Shown piece by piece: positions 8,099 through 16,202 of a stretch of 64,000 nucleotides of DNA (its first letter is position 1; every line of letters begins with the position of its first letter). The translations under genes were made by a program, and so were the position numbers. A model generated the notes under the pieces. It worked only from the letters and a program-made list of their open reading frames with translations. It searched no databases and had not been told where the DNA came from. Source of the stretch: Pseudomonas turukhanskensis (lineage in GTDB: Bacteria; Pseudomonadota; Gammaproteobacteria; Pseudomonadales; Pseudomonadaceae). The stretch is taken from contig NZ_BSFN01000002.1 in NCBI RefSeq assembly GCF_027922365.1, forward strand, positions 124,001 to 188,000, in the 5' to 3' direction.

Positions 8099-9239
8099 AA
8101 TCTCCGGCCGTGCGCAAGTACGTTTCAAACTGCTGCACTATCGCCGGCCAGCCCTGCCTGCTGGCATGTAGCCGCGCATTCAGGCGCACCCTGCGCAATG
8201 TCTCCGGGTCTTCCAAGAGCCAGCAAGCGCTGTCGATAAACGCCGCTTCATCGCCAGGCATCGCCAGCGCGCCGTTATGGCCATGGCGAATATGCTGGCT
8301 GGCCGCTGCCTGGTCATACGCCACCACCGCCAGGCCGGATGCCTGCGCTTCGAGCAGCACATTGCCGAAGGTTTCCGAGAGGCTGGGAAACAAAAACAGG
8401 TCGCCGCTGGCGTAGTGGCTGGCCAGGGCCTGATCGCGTTGAACCCCGCAGAAAACAGCGTCTGGCAGTTCCTTCTGTAACGCGGCACGTTGCGGGCCGT
8501 CGCCGACCAGTACCAGCTTCATGCGCCGCTGTGGATAACGTTCCTGCAGGGCGCGAAAGCTGCGCGCCAACAAAGTCAGATTTTTCTCTGCGGCAATACG
8601 CCCTACGTGCAGCACCGCCAGTTCGTCGTCTGCCAGGTCCCACTCGGTACGCAACGCGCTGCTGCGCTTGGCTGGGTGAAACAACTGGCTATCCACGCCG
8701 CGGGCCAACAGGTGCACGCGCTCGAAACTGCGTCGCTGCAACTCCAGGCTTTGGGTGGCACTGGGCACCAGAGTGAGTTGCGAACGGTTGTGAAACCAGC
8801 GCAGGTAGTTCGTCACTAAACGGCTCAGCAGGCCAAAACCATAGAGGCTGCTGAACTGCTGAAAATTGGTGTGAAAACCGCTGATCACCGGAATCTGTAA
8901 ACGCCGCGCGGCCCGCAGAGCCGAGAGCCCCAGCGGCCCTTCGGTGGCGATATACAACACATCCGGGCGCTGGCGTTTCCAGCGCCGCAGCAACTTGTGC
9001 ATCGACGCCTGCCCCCACTGCAAACCGGGGTACCCCGGCACCGGCCAACCGCGGGTAAGCAATAACTCGTCGGTGCTTTTTTGCCCGTCATCGGTGCTTT
9101 GCCGTGGGCGTACCAACTGCAATCGATGGCCCCGCTCCCGCAGCCCCGCACACAGACGCCCCAGGGTATTGGCGACGCCGTTGATTTCCGGCGGAAAGGT
9201 TTCGCTGATCAGCGCGATATGCAGGGGAGATTGGCTCAT
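8094..9239 (-). CDS. Glycosyltransferase, GT4 family (group 1)
   Basis: A 381-residue GT-B glycosyltransferase. The N-terminal acceptor domain opens with IALISETFPPEINGVANTLGRL, typical of mannosyltransferase-like GT4 enzymes. The C-terminal domain has VLHVGRIAAEKN, and the sugar-nucleotide EX7E-type segment SLSETFGNVLLEAQASG lies at about residues 290-306. No signal or membrane segment is seen, so it acts on the cytoplasmic side of lipid or glycan assembly. Acceptor and donor cannot be told from sequence. The cysZ gene lies 39 bases upstream on the same strand and may be co-transcribed. Confidence 0.88.
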   Translation of the reverse strand: MSQSPLHIALISETFPPEINGVANTLGRLCAGLRERGHRLQLVRPRQSTDDGQKSTDELLLTRGWPVPGYPGLQWGQASMHKLLRRWKRQRPDVLYIATEGPLGLSALRAARRLQIPVISGFHTNFQQFSSLYGFGLLSRLVTNYLRWFHNRSQLTLVPSATQSLELQRRSFERVHLLARGVDSQLFHPAKRSSALRTEWDLADDELAVLHVGRIAAEKNLTLLARSFRALQERYPQRRMKLVLVGDGPQRAALQKELPDAVFCGVQRDQALASHYASGDLFLFPSLSETFGNVLLEAQASGLAVVAYDQAAASQHIRHGHNGALAMPGDEAAFIDSACWLLEDPETLRRVRLNARLHASRQGWPAIVQQFETYLRTAGDS

Positions 9240-9278
9240 AGCGCCAGTTTCGACCGGCGCCGTTTAAGCCATATGACG

Positions 9279-10034
9279 TTAAGGTTGCACCGTTGTGACA
9301 GCAGAGCCGCTGCGCTCACGCACCCAGAACAACGTGGCGCCGGCCACGGCCGCCGGCATCATCACCACGTTTACACCGGGTATGAGCAACGCCAGGTACA
9401 CCGAGCCGCCAAAGCCCAGGCTCTGCCAGCGCTTTTCCCGCAGCCAGGCGAGCATTTCGTTCCAGCCCAGTTTGTTGTTATCCGCTGGGTAGTCGATGTA
9501 CTGCACGCACATCATCCAGATGCCGAACAGCACCCACAGCGGCGCGGCGATGAGGTTCAAGCCGGGAATAAACGAAAGGATAAACAGGCCAATGGCACGT
9601 GGCAGAAAGTAGCCCAGCTTGCGCAATTCGCGGCCCAGGGTGCGCGGCACCATTGCCACCAGCTCACCCCAGCGAAACGGCGGGAAGGTGTCTTCGCCGC
9701 GCACCACCACTTCGACTTTTTCCGAGAGAAAGCCGTTGAACGGTGCGGCGATGATGTTGGCCAGGGTGGTGAAGGTAAAAAACACCATCAGCAGAATCAG
9801 CACGAAGAATATCGGCCAGAGAATCCAGCTAAGAAAACTCAGCCAGCCATCCGGGTTGGGCATCAGGGCGTTGAGCCAACCATTGAATTCCTGCACGGCA
9901 AAGCCGATCAGGCCGACGAAGAGAATCAGGTTGATGGCCAGCGGCAGCAGTACGAACAGGCGCAGACCGGGGCTGAGCACGAGTTTCAGGCCTTCGCGCA
10001 GGTATTGGGGGCCGGAGAGAACGGGAGTGGGCAT
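9279..10034 (-). CDS. cysZ: Sulfate transporter CysZ
   Basis: A 251-residue inner-membrane protein with hydrophobic segments near residues 25-50, 65-95, 140-165 and 200-230. The start [24 protein letters not shown] and the [20 protein letters not shown] region match the EI24/CysZ family, which admits sulfate for assimilation. It is divergent from trxB. Thioredoxin reductase supports the thioredoxin-dependent APS/PAPS reduction step, so the pairing makes metabolic sense. The roughly 290-bp gap to trxB shows no further gene. Confidence 0.9.
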   Translation of the reverse strand: MPTPVLSGPQYLREGLKLVLSPGLRLFVLLPLAINLILFVGLIGFAVQEFNGWLNALMPNPDGWLSFLSWILWPIFFVLILLMVFFTFTTLANIIAAPFNGFLSEKVEVVVRGEDTFPPFRWGELVAMVPRTLGRELRKLGYFLPRAIGLFILSFIPGLNLIAAPLWVLFGIWMMCVQYIDYPADNNKLGWNEMLAWLREKRWQSLGFGGSVYLALLIPGVNVVMMPAAVAGATLFWVRERSGSAVTTVQP

Positions 10035-10241
10035 TGAGCATTCCTTTTAAAAGCACGGGCCGAACATAGACGCTTCGGCGTCATATCGAAAGCGCGCGTC
10101 TGTTTCGTCATTTCTATCGCATAGCGCCGGACTATCGAGTGCATAAGAATTCGACACTTCCTGGCTATGAAACGTCTGAGTAACCTTGCCGCCATTGCAG
10201 TCCGCGAGGCGGACACAGTTTGCGGGGCGCCCACTCTCTAA

Positions 10242-11264
<1,023 letters not shown>

Positions 11265-11345
11265 ACCGTGGGGATGCGCTTTTTAAAAAAGCAGCCGTTA
11301 CTCGGTCGAGGGTTTCCGGGCGAAGGTCAGGCAAGGCTACCCGGA

Positions 11346-11387
11346 GCTTTTAATGCTCACGTACTGTAGTACGTGAGCATTAAAAGC
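11346..11387. repeat. Perfect 42-bp palindrome downstream of trxB
   Basis: Twenty-base arms (11346-11365 and 11368-11387) are exact reverse complements around a two-base centre; the core reads CACGTACTGTAGTACGTG. The stem is not GC-rich and lacks an adjacent T tract, so it is not a normal intrinsic terminator. It lies between the convergent trxB and yebG genes. It could be a cruciform, a protein site or a mobile-repeat relic. Confidence 0.85.
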
Positions 11388-11427
11388 GAGGACGCAACGA
11401 CGCATGGCCGAAGCCCCGGAAGCCGAT

Positions 11428-11676
11428 TCAGGAATTCTGAAGCTCGTTTAGAGCCTCAGGATTTTTGAACGCCTTGGCGAACACATCGCGATTTTTCGCC
11501 ATATAAATCCCGATTTCCTCAACCTGCTGTTCGCTGAGCGACGGCACGGCTTTTTGCAGCACATCCGCCAGCGATTCAGCCAGCTCCAGCATCTTGTCGT
11601 AACGATCGGCTTCGGCTTTATCCATGAACAAGCGCTCCGGATCGCGACTGCTGCGGTACACCACTTCGACGGCCAT
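11428..11676 (-). CDS. yebG: YebG-family DNA-damage-inducible protein
   Basis: An 82-residue protein with the YebG pattern: MAVEVVYRSS, KAEADRYDKMLELAESLADVL and a C-terminal VEEIGIYMAKNRDVFAKAF. YebG is a small SOS-regulon protein whose biochemical role is poorly known. An excellent LexA operator at 11706-11721 lies 30 bases upstream of the ATG, which confirms SOS control independently. A GGTGA ribosome site precedes the start. Confidence 0.9.
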   Translation of the reverse strand: MAVEVVYRSSRDPERLFMDKAEADRYDKMLELAESLADVLQKAVPSLSEQQVEEIGIYMAKNRDVFAKAFKNPEALNELQNS

Positions 11677-11705
11677 TCATCACCTCACCTTCTAGCAAAC
11701 TATTA

Positions 11706-11721
11706 CTGTGTATTTATACAG
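11706..11721 (-). promoter_or_regulatory. LexA box of yebG
   Basis: The 16-mer CTGTGTATTTATACAG is a near-perfect SOS box (CTG-N10-CAG with an AT-rich centre). It is 30 bp upstream of yebG and about 50 bp from the stop of the next minus-strand gene, so it can only serve yebG. Confidence 0.9.
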
Positions 11722-11770
11722 GTGGCGAGCATAAAGCACTCGCTCGCCGTTGAACAGTCACGCGGTGAAA

Positions 11771-12766
11771 TCAGGGGAGCGGCGCAAATTCCACTGGTAC
11801 CCAGGCAAAGCCCGTGCCTTTGAGGCGTACATGACCAATGCCGGGAAAAGGCAGGTGGGCGCCGGCCACCAGGAACTTCTTGGCGGCCGCCTCGGCGAAG
11901 ATATGTTTGCGGGTGGCGATGGCCTGTTTGGCGTCGCTGTCGAACTCGATGGCCACCTGCGGGTGGGCAAACTGGATGGAGTGGCTGTGCACCACATCGC
12001 CCCACACCAGCAGATTCTGCCCCTTGGAGGTGAACATATAACCGCTGTGGCCCGGTGTATGGCCATGCAGCGCCAGATCTTTCACGCCAGGTAGTACTTC
12101 GCTGCCGTCGGTAAACAGCTTCAGCTTGCCAGCGGCTTTGTAGGGCGCCGCGCTGGCGGCAATCATCTTCAGCCGCGCTTGCTTGTCGGCCGGCGCCTTG
12201 GCCAGCAGTTCCGGGTTCAGCCAATAGTCGGCCTCGGTCTTGTTCAGCATCAGCGTGGCGTTGGGAAACGCGCGCTCGCCTTTGCTATCGAGCACACCAC
12301 AGGCGTGGTCGGGGTGCATATGGGTGAGCAGGACGGTGTCGACTTGTTCAAGCGTATAGCCGGCCGCTTCGATATCGCGCTGTACGTTACCCAGTTTATC
12401 GGTGAGGCACTTGCCGGCGCCGCTGTCGACCAGCACCAGGTGCTCGCCGGTGTTGATCAGAAAGGCGTTAACGGCGGTTTGCACGCCATTGGTGGCATCG
12501 AGAAAAGCCCGTGCCTGCGAGCTCTGAATGGTCTCGGCACTGGCGCCTTTGAGCAGCTTGTTGTTGATCAGGTTAAAGCCGTCGTACAGCGCCGTGACTT
12601 CGAAGTCGCCCAGCGCCATGCGGTAGTAACCGGGCACCTGGGTGTTCTGTTTGGCTACCGGTGCGGCGATGGCCAGGCCCGGGTGAATAAGGCTAAAGGC
12701 GCACATCAAGGCCAGAACAATCAGCAGCAGCGCCTGGTGCGCCGTACAGCACAGTGGGTTTTTCAT
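11771..12766 (-). CDS. Exported metallo-beta-lactamase-fold hydrolase
   Basis: A 331-residue MBL-fold protein. The zinc motif is HMHPDHACG (HxHxDH, about residue 125), with further ligands in LHGHTPGHSGYMF and the LLVWGDVVHSHSIQF segment. The N-terminal stretch to about residue 35 is a signal peptide (LLLIVLALMCAFSLIHPGLAIAA), so it is periplasmic. The architecture fits secreted lactonase-like or general MBL hydrolases; true beta-lactamase activity is not implied. The start at 12766 gives a short positively charged n-region; a start 10 codons upstream is possible. Confidence 0.88.
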   Translation of the reverse strand: MKNPLCCTAHQALLLIVLALMCAFSLIHPGLAIAAPVAKQNTQVPGYYRMALGDFEVTALYDGFNLINNKLLKGASAETIQSSQARAFLDATNGVQTAVNAFLINTGEHLVLVDSGAGKCLTDKLGNVQRDIEAAGYTLEQVDTVLLTHMHPDHACGVLDSKGERAFPNATLMLNKTEADYWLNPELLAKAPADKQARLKMIAASAAPYKAAGKLKLFTDGSEVLPGVKDLALHGHTPGHSGYMFTSKGQNLLVWGDVVHSHSIQFAHPQVAIEFDSDAKQAIATRKHIFAEAAAKKFLVAGAHLPFPGIGHVRLKGTGFAWVPVEFAPLP

Positions 12767-12976
12767 TGCGAGGCTCCCAGCAAAGTTAGTCCCCAACCAC
12801 CATAGACGGACTTGGGCAGGGCAGAAGTTATCGCCGGGAAATTGGCCGTCTGTCCAGCGAAAGTGCTGTGACAGACTGTTTCTGCCGATCGTCCATGGCC
12901 TCTAACCTGCATGACATGCCTGTATGTCATCACCGGGCTCTAGGCTTGGCTCTTCACCTCACAAGGAAGCACGCGT

Positions 12977-13477
12977 TTGAAAATCAAATGGGCAGAAACC
13001 CTCAAGCAATCCATGCATGGACTGGCCGAATCATTGGGCGATCTGCTGGTGGAAGGCTTTCACTACCTGGCGCTGTTCGGCATTGGCGGCATCACGGCCT
13101 GGGCGGCAGTCACCGCGTTTTTGCAGATGATCGAAAAAGGCCACATCACCGTGGACGATATTCTGCTGCTGTTTATCTACCTGGAGTTGGGCGCCATGGT
13201 CGGCATCTACTTCAAGACTAACCATATGCCCGTGCGTTTTCTGATTTACGTGGCCATCACTGCGCTCACACGGCTACTGATCTCTGATGTGTCGCACCAT
13301 CAGAGTCCGGACATGGGCGTGGTGTATGTGTCGGGCGCGATTTTGCTGCTGGCCCTGGCGATTCTGGTGGTGCGCTATGCGTCGTCCAATTTTCCGTCGG
13401 TGACGCCTAGCAAAGGGGAAAGCAAAAGCGCTTCGTCCTCGCGTTCGGCACAAGCCGAAGCTGCGGATACCGACTAG
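12977..13477 (+). CDS. PsiE-family inner-membrane protein
   Basis: A 166-residue membrane protein with four hydrophobic segments (about 25-50, 60-80, 90-105 and 115-135), resembling phosphate-starvation-inducible PsiE. The first codon is TTG (12977), supported by AGGAAG at 12964-12969 seven bases upstream; an internal ATG at residue 14 would lose conserved residues. The C-terminal 30 residues are a Ser/Lys-rich tail. No Pho box was found. Confidence 0.83.
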   Translation: MKIKWAETLKQSMHGLAESLGDLLVEGFHYLALFGIGGITAWAAVTAFLQMIEKGHITVDDILLLFIYLELGAMVGIYFKTNHMPVRFLIYVAITALTRLLISDVSHHQSPDMGVVYVSGAILLLALAILVVRYASSNFPSVTPSKGESKSASSSRSAQAEAADTD

Positions 13478-13499
13478 GCGCTGTGCTTTTAGGGAAGGC

Positions 13500-13724
13500 T
13501 CACACTGCGGCGTGTTCCAGTTCGATGCGTTGCTGCAAAGAACGGATCACGTTGCGCATGCGTGTTTCGTCATTGCGTTGGGCCGGGCTGATCAGCCGTT
13601 TGGCCACCACGTTCTGCTCTTCAGACAAGGTCAACATGATGCTGCCATCGAGCCGCTCGATGCTCAGGTTGACGCGGTATTGCGGGTGGAACGCTTCGGT
13701 CAGTAACTGAAAGGGATTGTGCAT
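13500..13724 (-). CDS. DUF3509-type small protein, copy 1
   Basis: A 74-residue protein (MHNPFQLLTEAFHPQYRV, DGSIMLTLS, VVAKRLIS, IRSLQQRIELEH) clearly homologous to the product of 14202-14474. I recognise the pattern as the Pseudomonas DUF3509 family of unknown function. It lies convergent to the psiE-type gene and divergent from its paralogue across an AT-rich gap. It is soluble and has no cysteine or known motif. Confidence 0.78.
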   Translation of the reverse strand: MHNPFQLLTEAFHPQYRVNLSIERLDGSIMLTLSEEQNVVAKRLISPAQRNDETRMRNVIRSLQQRIELEHAAV

Positions 13725-14201
13725 AGTCCATTACCTGTTTGCTAAAAGGGCTGAATAAAACTTGGCAGTGGCAGGTAGTTAAAACAGCCTGGTTTGCACA
13801 CCAGTTAGGCAAGTCTTGTTATTCAAGTCTTGGTTGTTGACCGGTCGCGCTCGTACAAAGTTCTAGCCTTCGGACAAGAAGTTTTGCGACACAAGTAATC
13901 AGCGTAGACGGCGCTGCAAAAAGAGCCAAATAGCGGATTGGAATAAATTCTTCGGCACTTTTTCGAGCCGCTTTGGTCACGCCAATTGACTGCCCAGTTC
14001 CGGGGCAAGTGATTGTTTACGGTGCATTTTTTGTGATGAAAATGTAAAGGCGAATGGCCAGTTTTTATCTGCAGAACTGGCGAGTCGGATAAATAACGAC
14101 GCTAATCCTTTCATTCACGACCGTTTGTCGCCCTTGTTACATAGTTGGCCCCTGACTTGCGAAGGGAATACCAGGTAATCGCACAACCGAGGTATGAGGC
14201 C
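13725..14201. other. AT-rich divergent gap between the DUF3509 paralogues
   Basis: About 480 bp with visibly lower GC than the rest of the window and no credible gene; short open frames lack ribosome sites and family resemblance. It must hold promoters for both small genes. I saw no tRNA and no clear terminator, so an undetected small RNA remains possible. Confidence 0.5.
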
Positions 14202-14474
14202 ATGGTTAATCCTTTCAAATACGTCAGTGACTCCTTTAAGGATGAGTTTCTGGTGCGCTTCAGCATTGGCAGCCCGGATGGCAGCGCAATGCTTTCCCTT
14301 TCCAACGACCAGGGGCGCGTGGCTCAGCGCATGCTCAGCTGCGATCAGTTGGCGGACGTGGAAAAACTTGAGCAGGTGATCACCAGTATTCGCTTCGGCC
14401 TGGCCATCGATCAGGGGCGCGGTTTTTCGTGCCTGGGCAAACTCAGCCCGGCGGCTAACGAGACGTTGGCGTAA
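14202..14474 (+). CDS. DUF3509-type small protein, copy 2
   Basis: A 90-residue paralogue of the 13500-13724 product: MVNPFKYVSDSFKDEFLVRF, DGSAMLSLS, VAQRMLS and a matching IRFGLAI segment, with about 15 extra residues at the C-terminus. I chose the ATG at 14202, preceded by GAGG, because it aligns exactly with copy 1. Function is unknown. Divergent placement of two paralogues suggests an old inverted duplication. Confidence 0.78.
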   Translation: MVNPFKYVSDSFKDEFLVRFSIGSPDGSAMLSLSNDQGRVAQRMLSCDQLADVEKLEQVITSIRFGLAIDQGRGFSCLGKLSPAANETLA

Positions 14475-14517
14475 TAAACAACAGCAGCAACCGGCACGCG
14501 TGACACTGTGTCTTATT

Positions 14518-14532
14518 TGAAATATATTCTCA
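14518..14532. promoter_or_regulatory. Putative Fur box upstream of the first ECF sigma gene
   Basis: On the minus strand the 15-mer TGAGAATATATTTCA matches the Fur 7-1-7 consensus TGATAATNATTATCA at 10 of 14 positions. It lies 25 bp before the sigma start, where iron-bound Fur would repress. The match is moderate; the FecI-type context raises the likelihood. Confidence 0.55.
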
Positions 14533-14556
14533 TTTAAGAACCTGTCGCCCATTCTG

Positions 14557-15072
14557 GTGGATGCTGTGCCGGCTCACTCTACGTTCTCTTCCTTTCTTGC
14601 CACCCTCTACCACGACCATCACCGCTGGTTGAATGGCTGGTTACGCCAGCGCACCGATTGCCCCCACAACGCGGCCGATCTGGCGCAAGACACCTTCGTG
14701 CGCGTGCTGCTGCAGCGCGAGAGCAAAGAACTGCGCGAGCCGCGCGCCTTTCTCGCGACCATCGCCCGTGGCCTGTTGGTGGACCACTATCGCCGCGCCA
14801 GCCTGGAGCGCGCTTACCTCGATGCCCTGGCCAACCTGCCCGAACCCGAAGTGCCGTCGCCGGAAGCCCGCGCCCTGGTACTGGAAACCCTGGTCGAAAT
14901 CGACCGTCTGCTCGACGGCCTCAAACCACGGGTGCGTGAGGCGTTTTTGCTGTCACAGCTCGACGGGCTGACATATCCACAGATTGCCGAGCGCATGGGC
15001 CTGTCCATCAGCTCCATTCAGCAATACATGACCCTGGCGTTCAGCCATTGCTACAAGGCGCTCTACCTATGA
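14557..15072 (+). CDS. ECF sigma factor, FecI type (system 1)
   Basis: A 171-residue ECF sigma-70 factor. Region 2 has CPHNAADLAQDTFVRVL and the region 2.4 helix EPRAFLATIARGLLVDHYRR; region 4 has AFLLSQLDGLTYPQIAERMGLSISSIQQYM, a helix-turn-helix. It should direct RNA polymerase to the TonB-receptor gene downstream when the FecR partner releases it. The start is a GTG at 14557 with a weak ribosome site. The stop overlaps the FecR start (ATGA, 15069-15072), the usual sigma/anti-sigma coupling. Confidence 0.9.
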   Translation: MDAVPAHSTFSSFLATLYHDHHRWLNGWLRQRTDCPHNAADLAQDTFVRVLLQRESKELREPRAFLATIARGLLVDHYRRASLERAYLDALANLPEPEVPSPEARALVLETLVEIDRLLDGLKPRVREAFLLSQLDGLTYPQIAERMGLSISSIQQYMTLAFSHCYKALYL

Positions 15073-16016
15073 CCGCGTTGAATATGGCCGTGGTCGAGCA
15101 AGCCATCGCCTGGCGCGTGCGCCTGGCTTCTGGCACCTGCGCCGTGGACGAGCTCAACGCCTGCCAGCGCTGGCGCGCGCAACACCCCGATAACGAGCTG
15201 GCCTGGCAACGCCTGGATGCCCTGGGTGGACGCTTCGCCGCCATTACCCCCGGTATCGGCCACGCCACGCTGGCCGGCGCCCGCCATGACCCACAGCGCC
15301 GCCGAGCGCTTAAGGCGCTGGCCATTCTGATTGCCGCCGGTGGCACGGGCGTTATCGCCACGCACCCCGGTGGCATTCAGCCTTGGCTGGCCGACCTGCG
15401 CACTGGCGTGGGCGAGCGGCGCAGAATCACCTTGCCCGACGGCGGCAGCCTGCACCTCAATGCCAGTACCGCCGTGGATATCCAGTACAGCAGCGAGCAA
15501 CGGCGGGTCCGCCTGCTGCAAGGCGAGATCTTTGTCGAAACCGCAGCCGACCCGCAGCGCCGCCTGTTCTGGGTCGACACCGCTCAAGGCCGCATGCGCG
15601 CTTTAGGTACGCGCTTTCTGGTGCGCGAGCAGGGCGAGCTCTGTGACCTGGCGGTATACGCCGGCGCGGTAGAGGTGCACCCCAGCAATGGCGGCACGGC
15701 CAGCGTGGTGAACCAGGGCTGGCAAACCCGCTTCGACGTGGACGGTGTTATGCCGGTGCAACCGGCGCAGAGCGAGCGCACCAGTTGGATCGATGGTGTG
15801 CTGGTCGCGCGGGAAATGCGTCTGGGCGACTTCACGGCCGAGCTTAACCGTCAGCGCCACGGGGTATTGCGCTGTGACCCGGCGGTGGCCGACCTGCGAA
15901 TTTCCGGGGTGTTTCCGCTAGATGAAAGCGAGCGCGCGTTGCAGGCGGTGGCCAGAACCCTACCCGTGCAGGTGGTGTATCGCACGCGCTGGTGGGTCAC
16001 CCTCGCGCCCGCCTGA
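15069..16016 (+). CDS. FecR-type anti-sigma/transmembrane regulator (system 1)
   Basis: A 315-residue FecR protein. The N-terminal DUF4880-like region has AIAWRVRLASG and CQRWRAQHPDNELAWQRL. A single transmembrane segment lies near 82-100 (ALAILIAAGGTGVIATHPGG). The periplasmic FecR domain follows (RRITLPDGGSLHLNASTAVDI, GEIFVETA, RALGTRFLVR), and the C-terminal region ends with WWVTLAPA. It relays receptor occupancy from the periplasm to the sigma factor. Translationally coupled to the sigma gene. Confidence 0.9.
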   Translation: MTALNMAVVEQAIAWRVRLASGTCAVDELNACQRWRAQHPDNELAWQRLDALGGRFAAITPGIGHATLAGARHDPQRRRALKALAILIAAGGTGVIATHPGGIQPWLADLRTGVGERRRITLPDGGSLHLNASTAVDIQYSSEQRRVRLLQGEIFVETAADPQRRLFWVDTAQGRMRALGTRFLVREQGELCDLAVYAGAVEVHPSNGGTASVVNQGWQTRFDVDGVMPVQPAQSERTSWIDGVLVAREMRLGDFTAELNRQRHGVLRCDPAVADLRISGVFPLDESERALQAVARTLPVQVVYRTRWWVTLAPA

Positions 16017-16114
16017 AACTGCCCCCAGCTCTGTTTTTCCGGGTCAACCCTGTGCTCGTTACGTTTTCAAACAACCTTTGAGTCGGTGCGTGATTGCAAT
16101 TTGCTTCCCGATGT

Positions 16115-16126
16115 AAATAATTCGCA
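16115..16126 (+). promoter_or_regulatory. Possible ECF-sigma promoter element of receptor 1
   Basis: AAATAATTCGCA, about 75 bp before the receptor ATG, resembles a sequence in the same relative position before receptor 2 (AAATTATTTCCA on the minus strand, complement of 27202-27213). FecI-type promoters have an A-rich -35 box. No convincing -10 partner is visible here, so this is tentative. Confidence 0.3.
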
Positions 16127-16202
16127 AAAAGTTTTGCAGGTTTTTCGGATTCGCACGGCCTCCCTTCCGCTAACCACTTTTTACTAGCCGAAGGATTCGT
16201 TC

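Noticed and set aside
9081..10037. Plus-strand frame of about 318 codons opposite cysZ
   Set aside because: The product is a His/Gln-rich shadow. The minus strand encodes a clear CysZ membrane protein.
13823..14305. Small open frames in the gap between the DUF3509 paralogues
   Set aside because: No ribosome sites, odd composition and no recognisable motifs.
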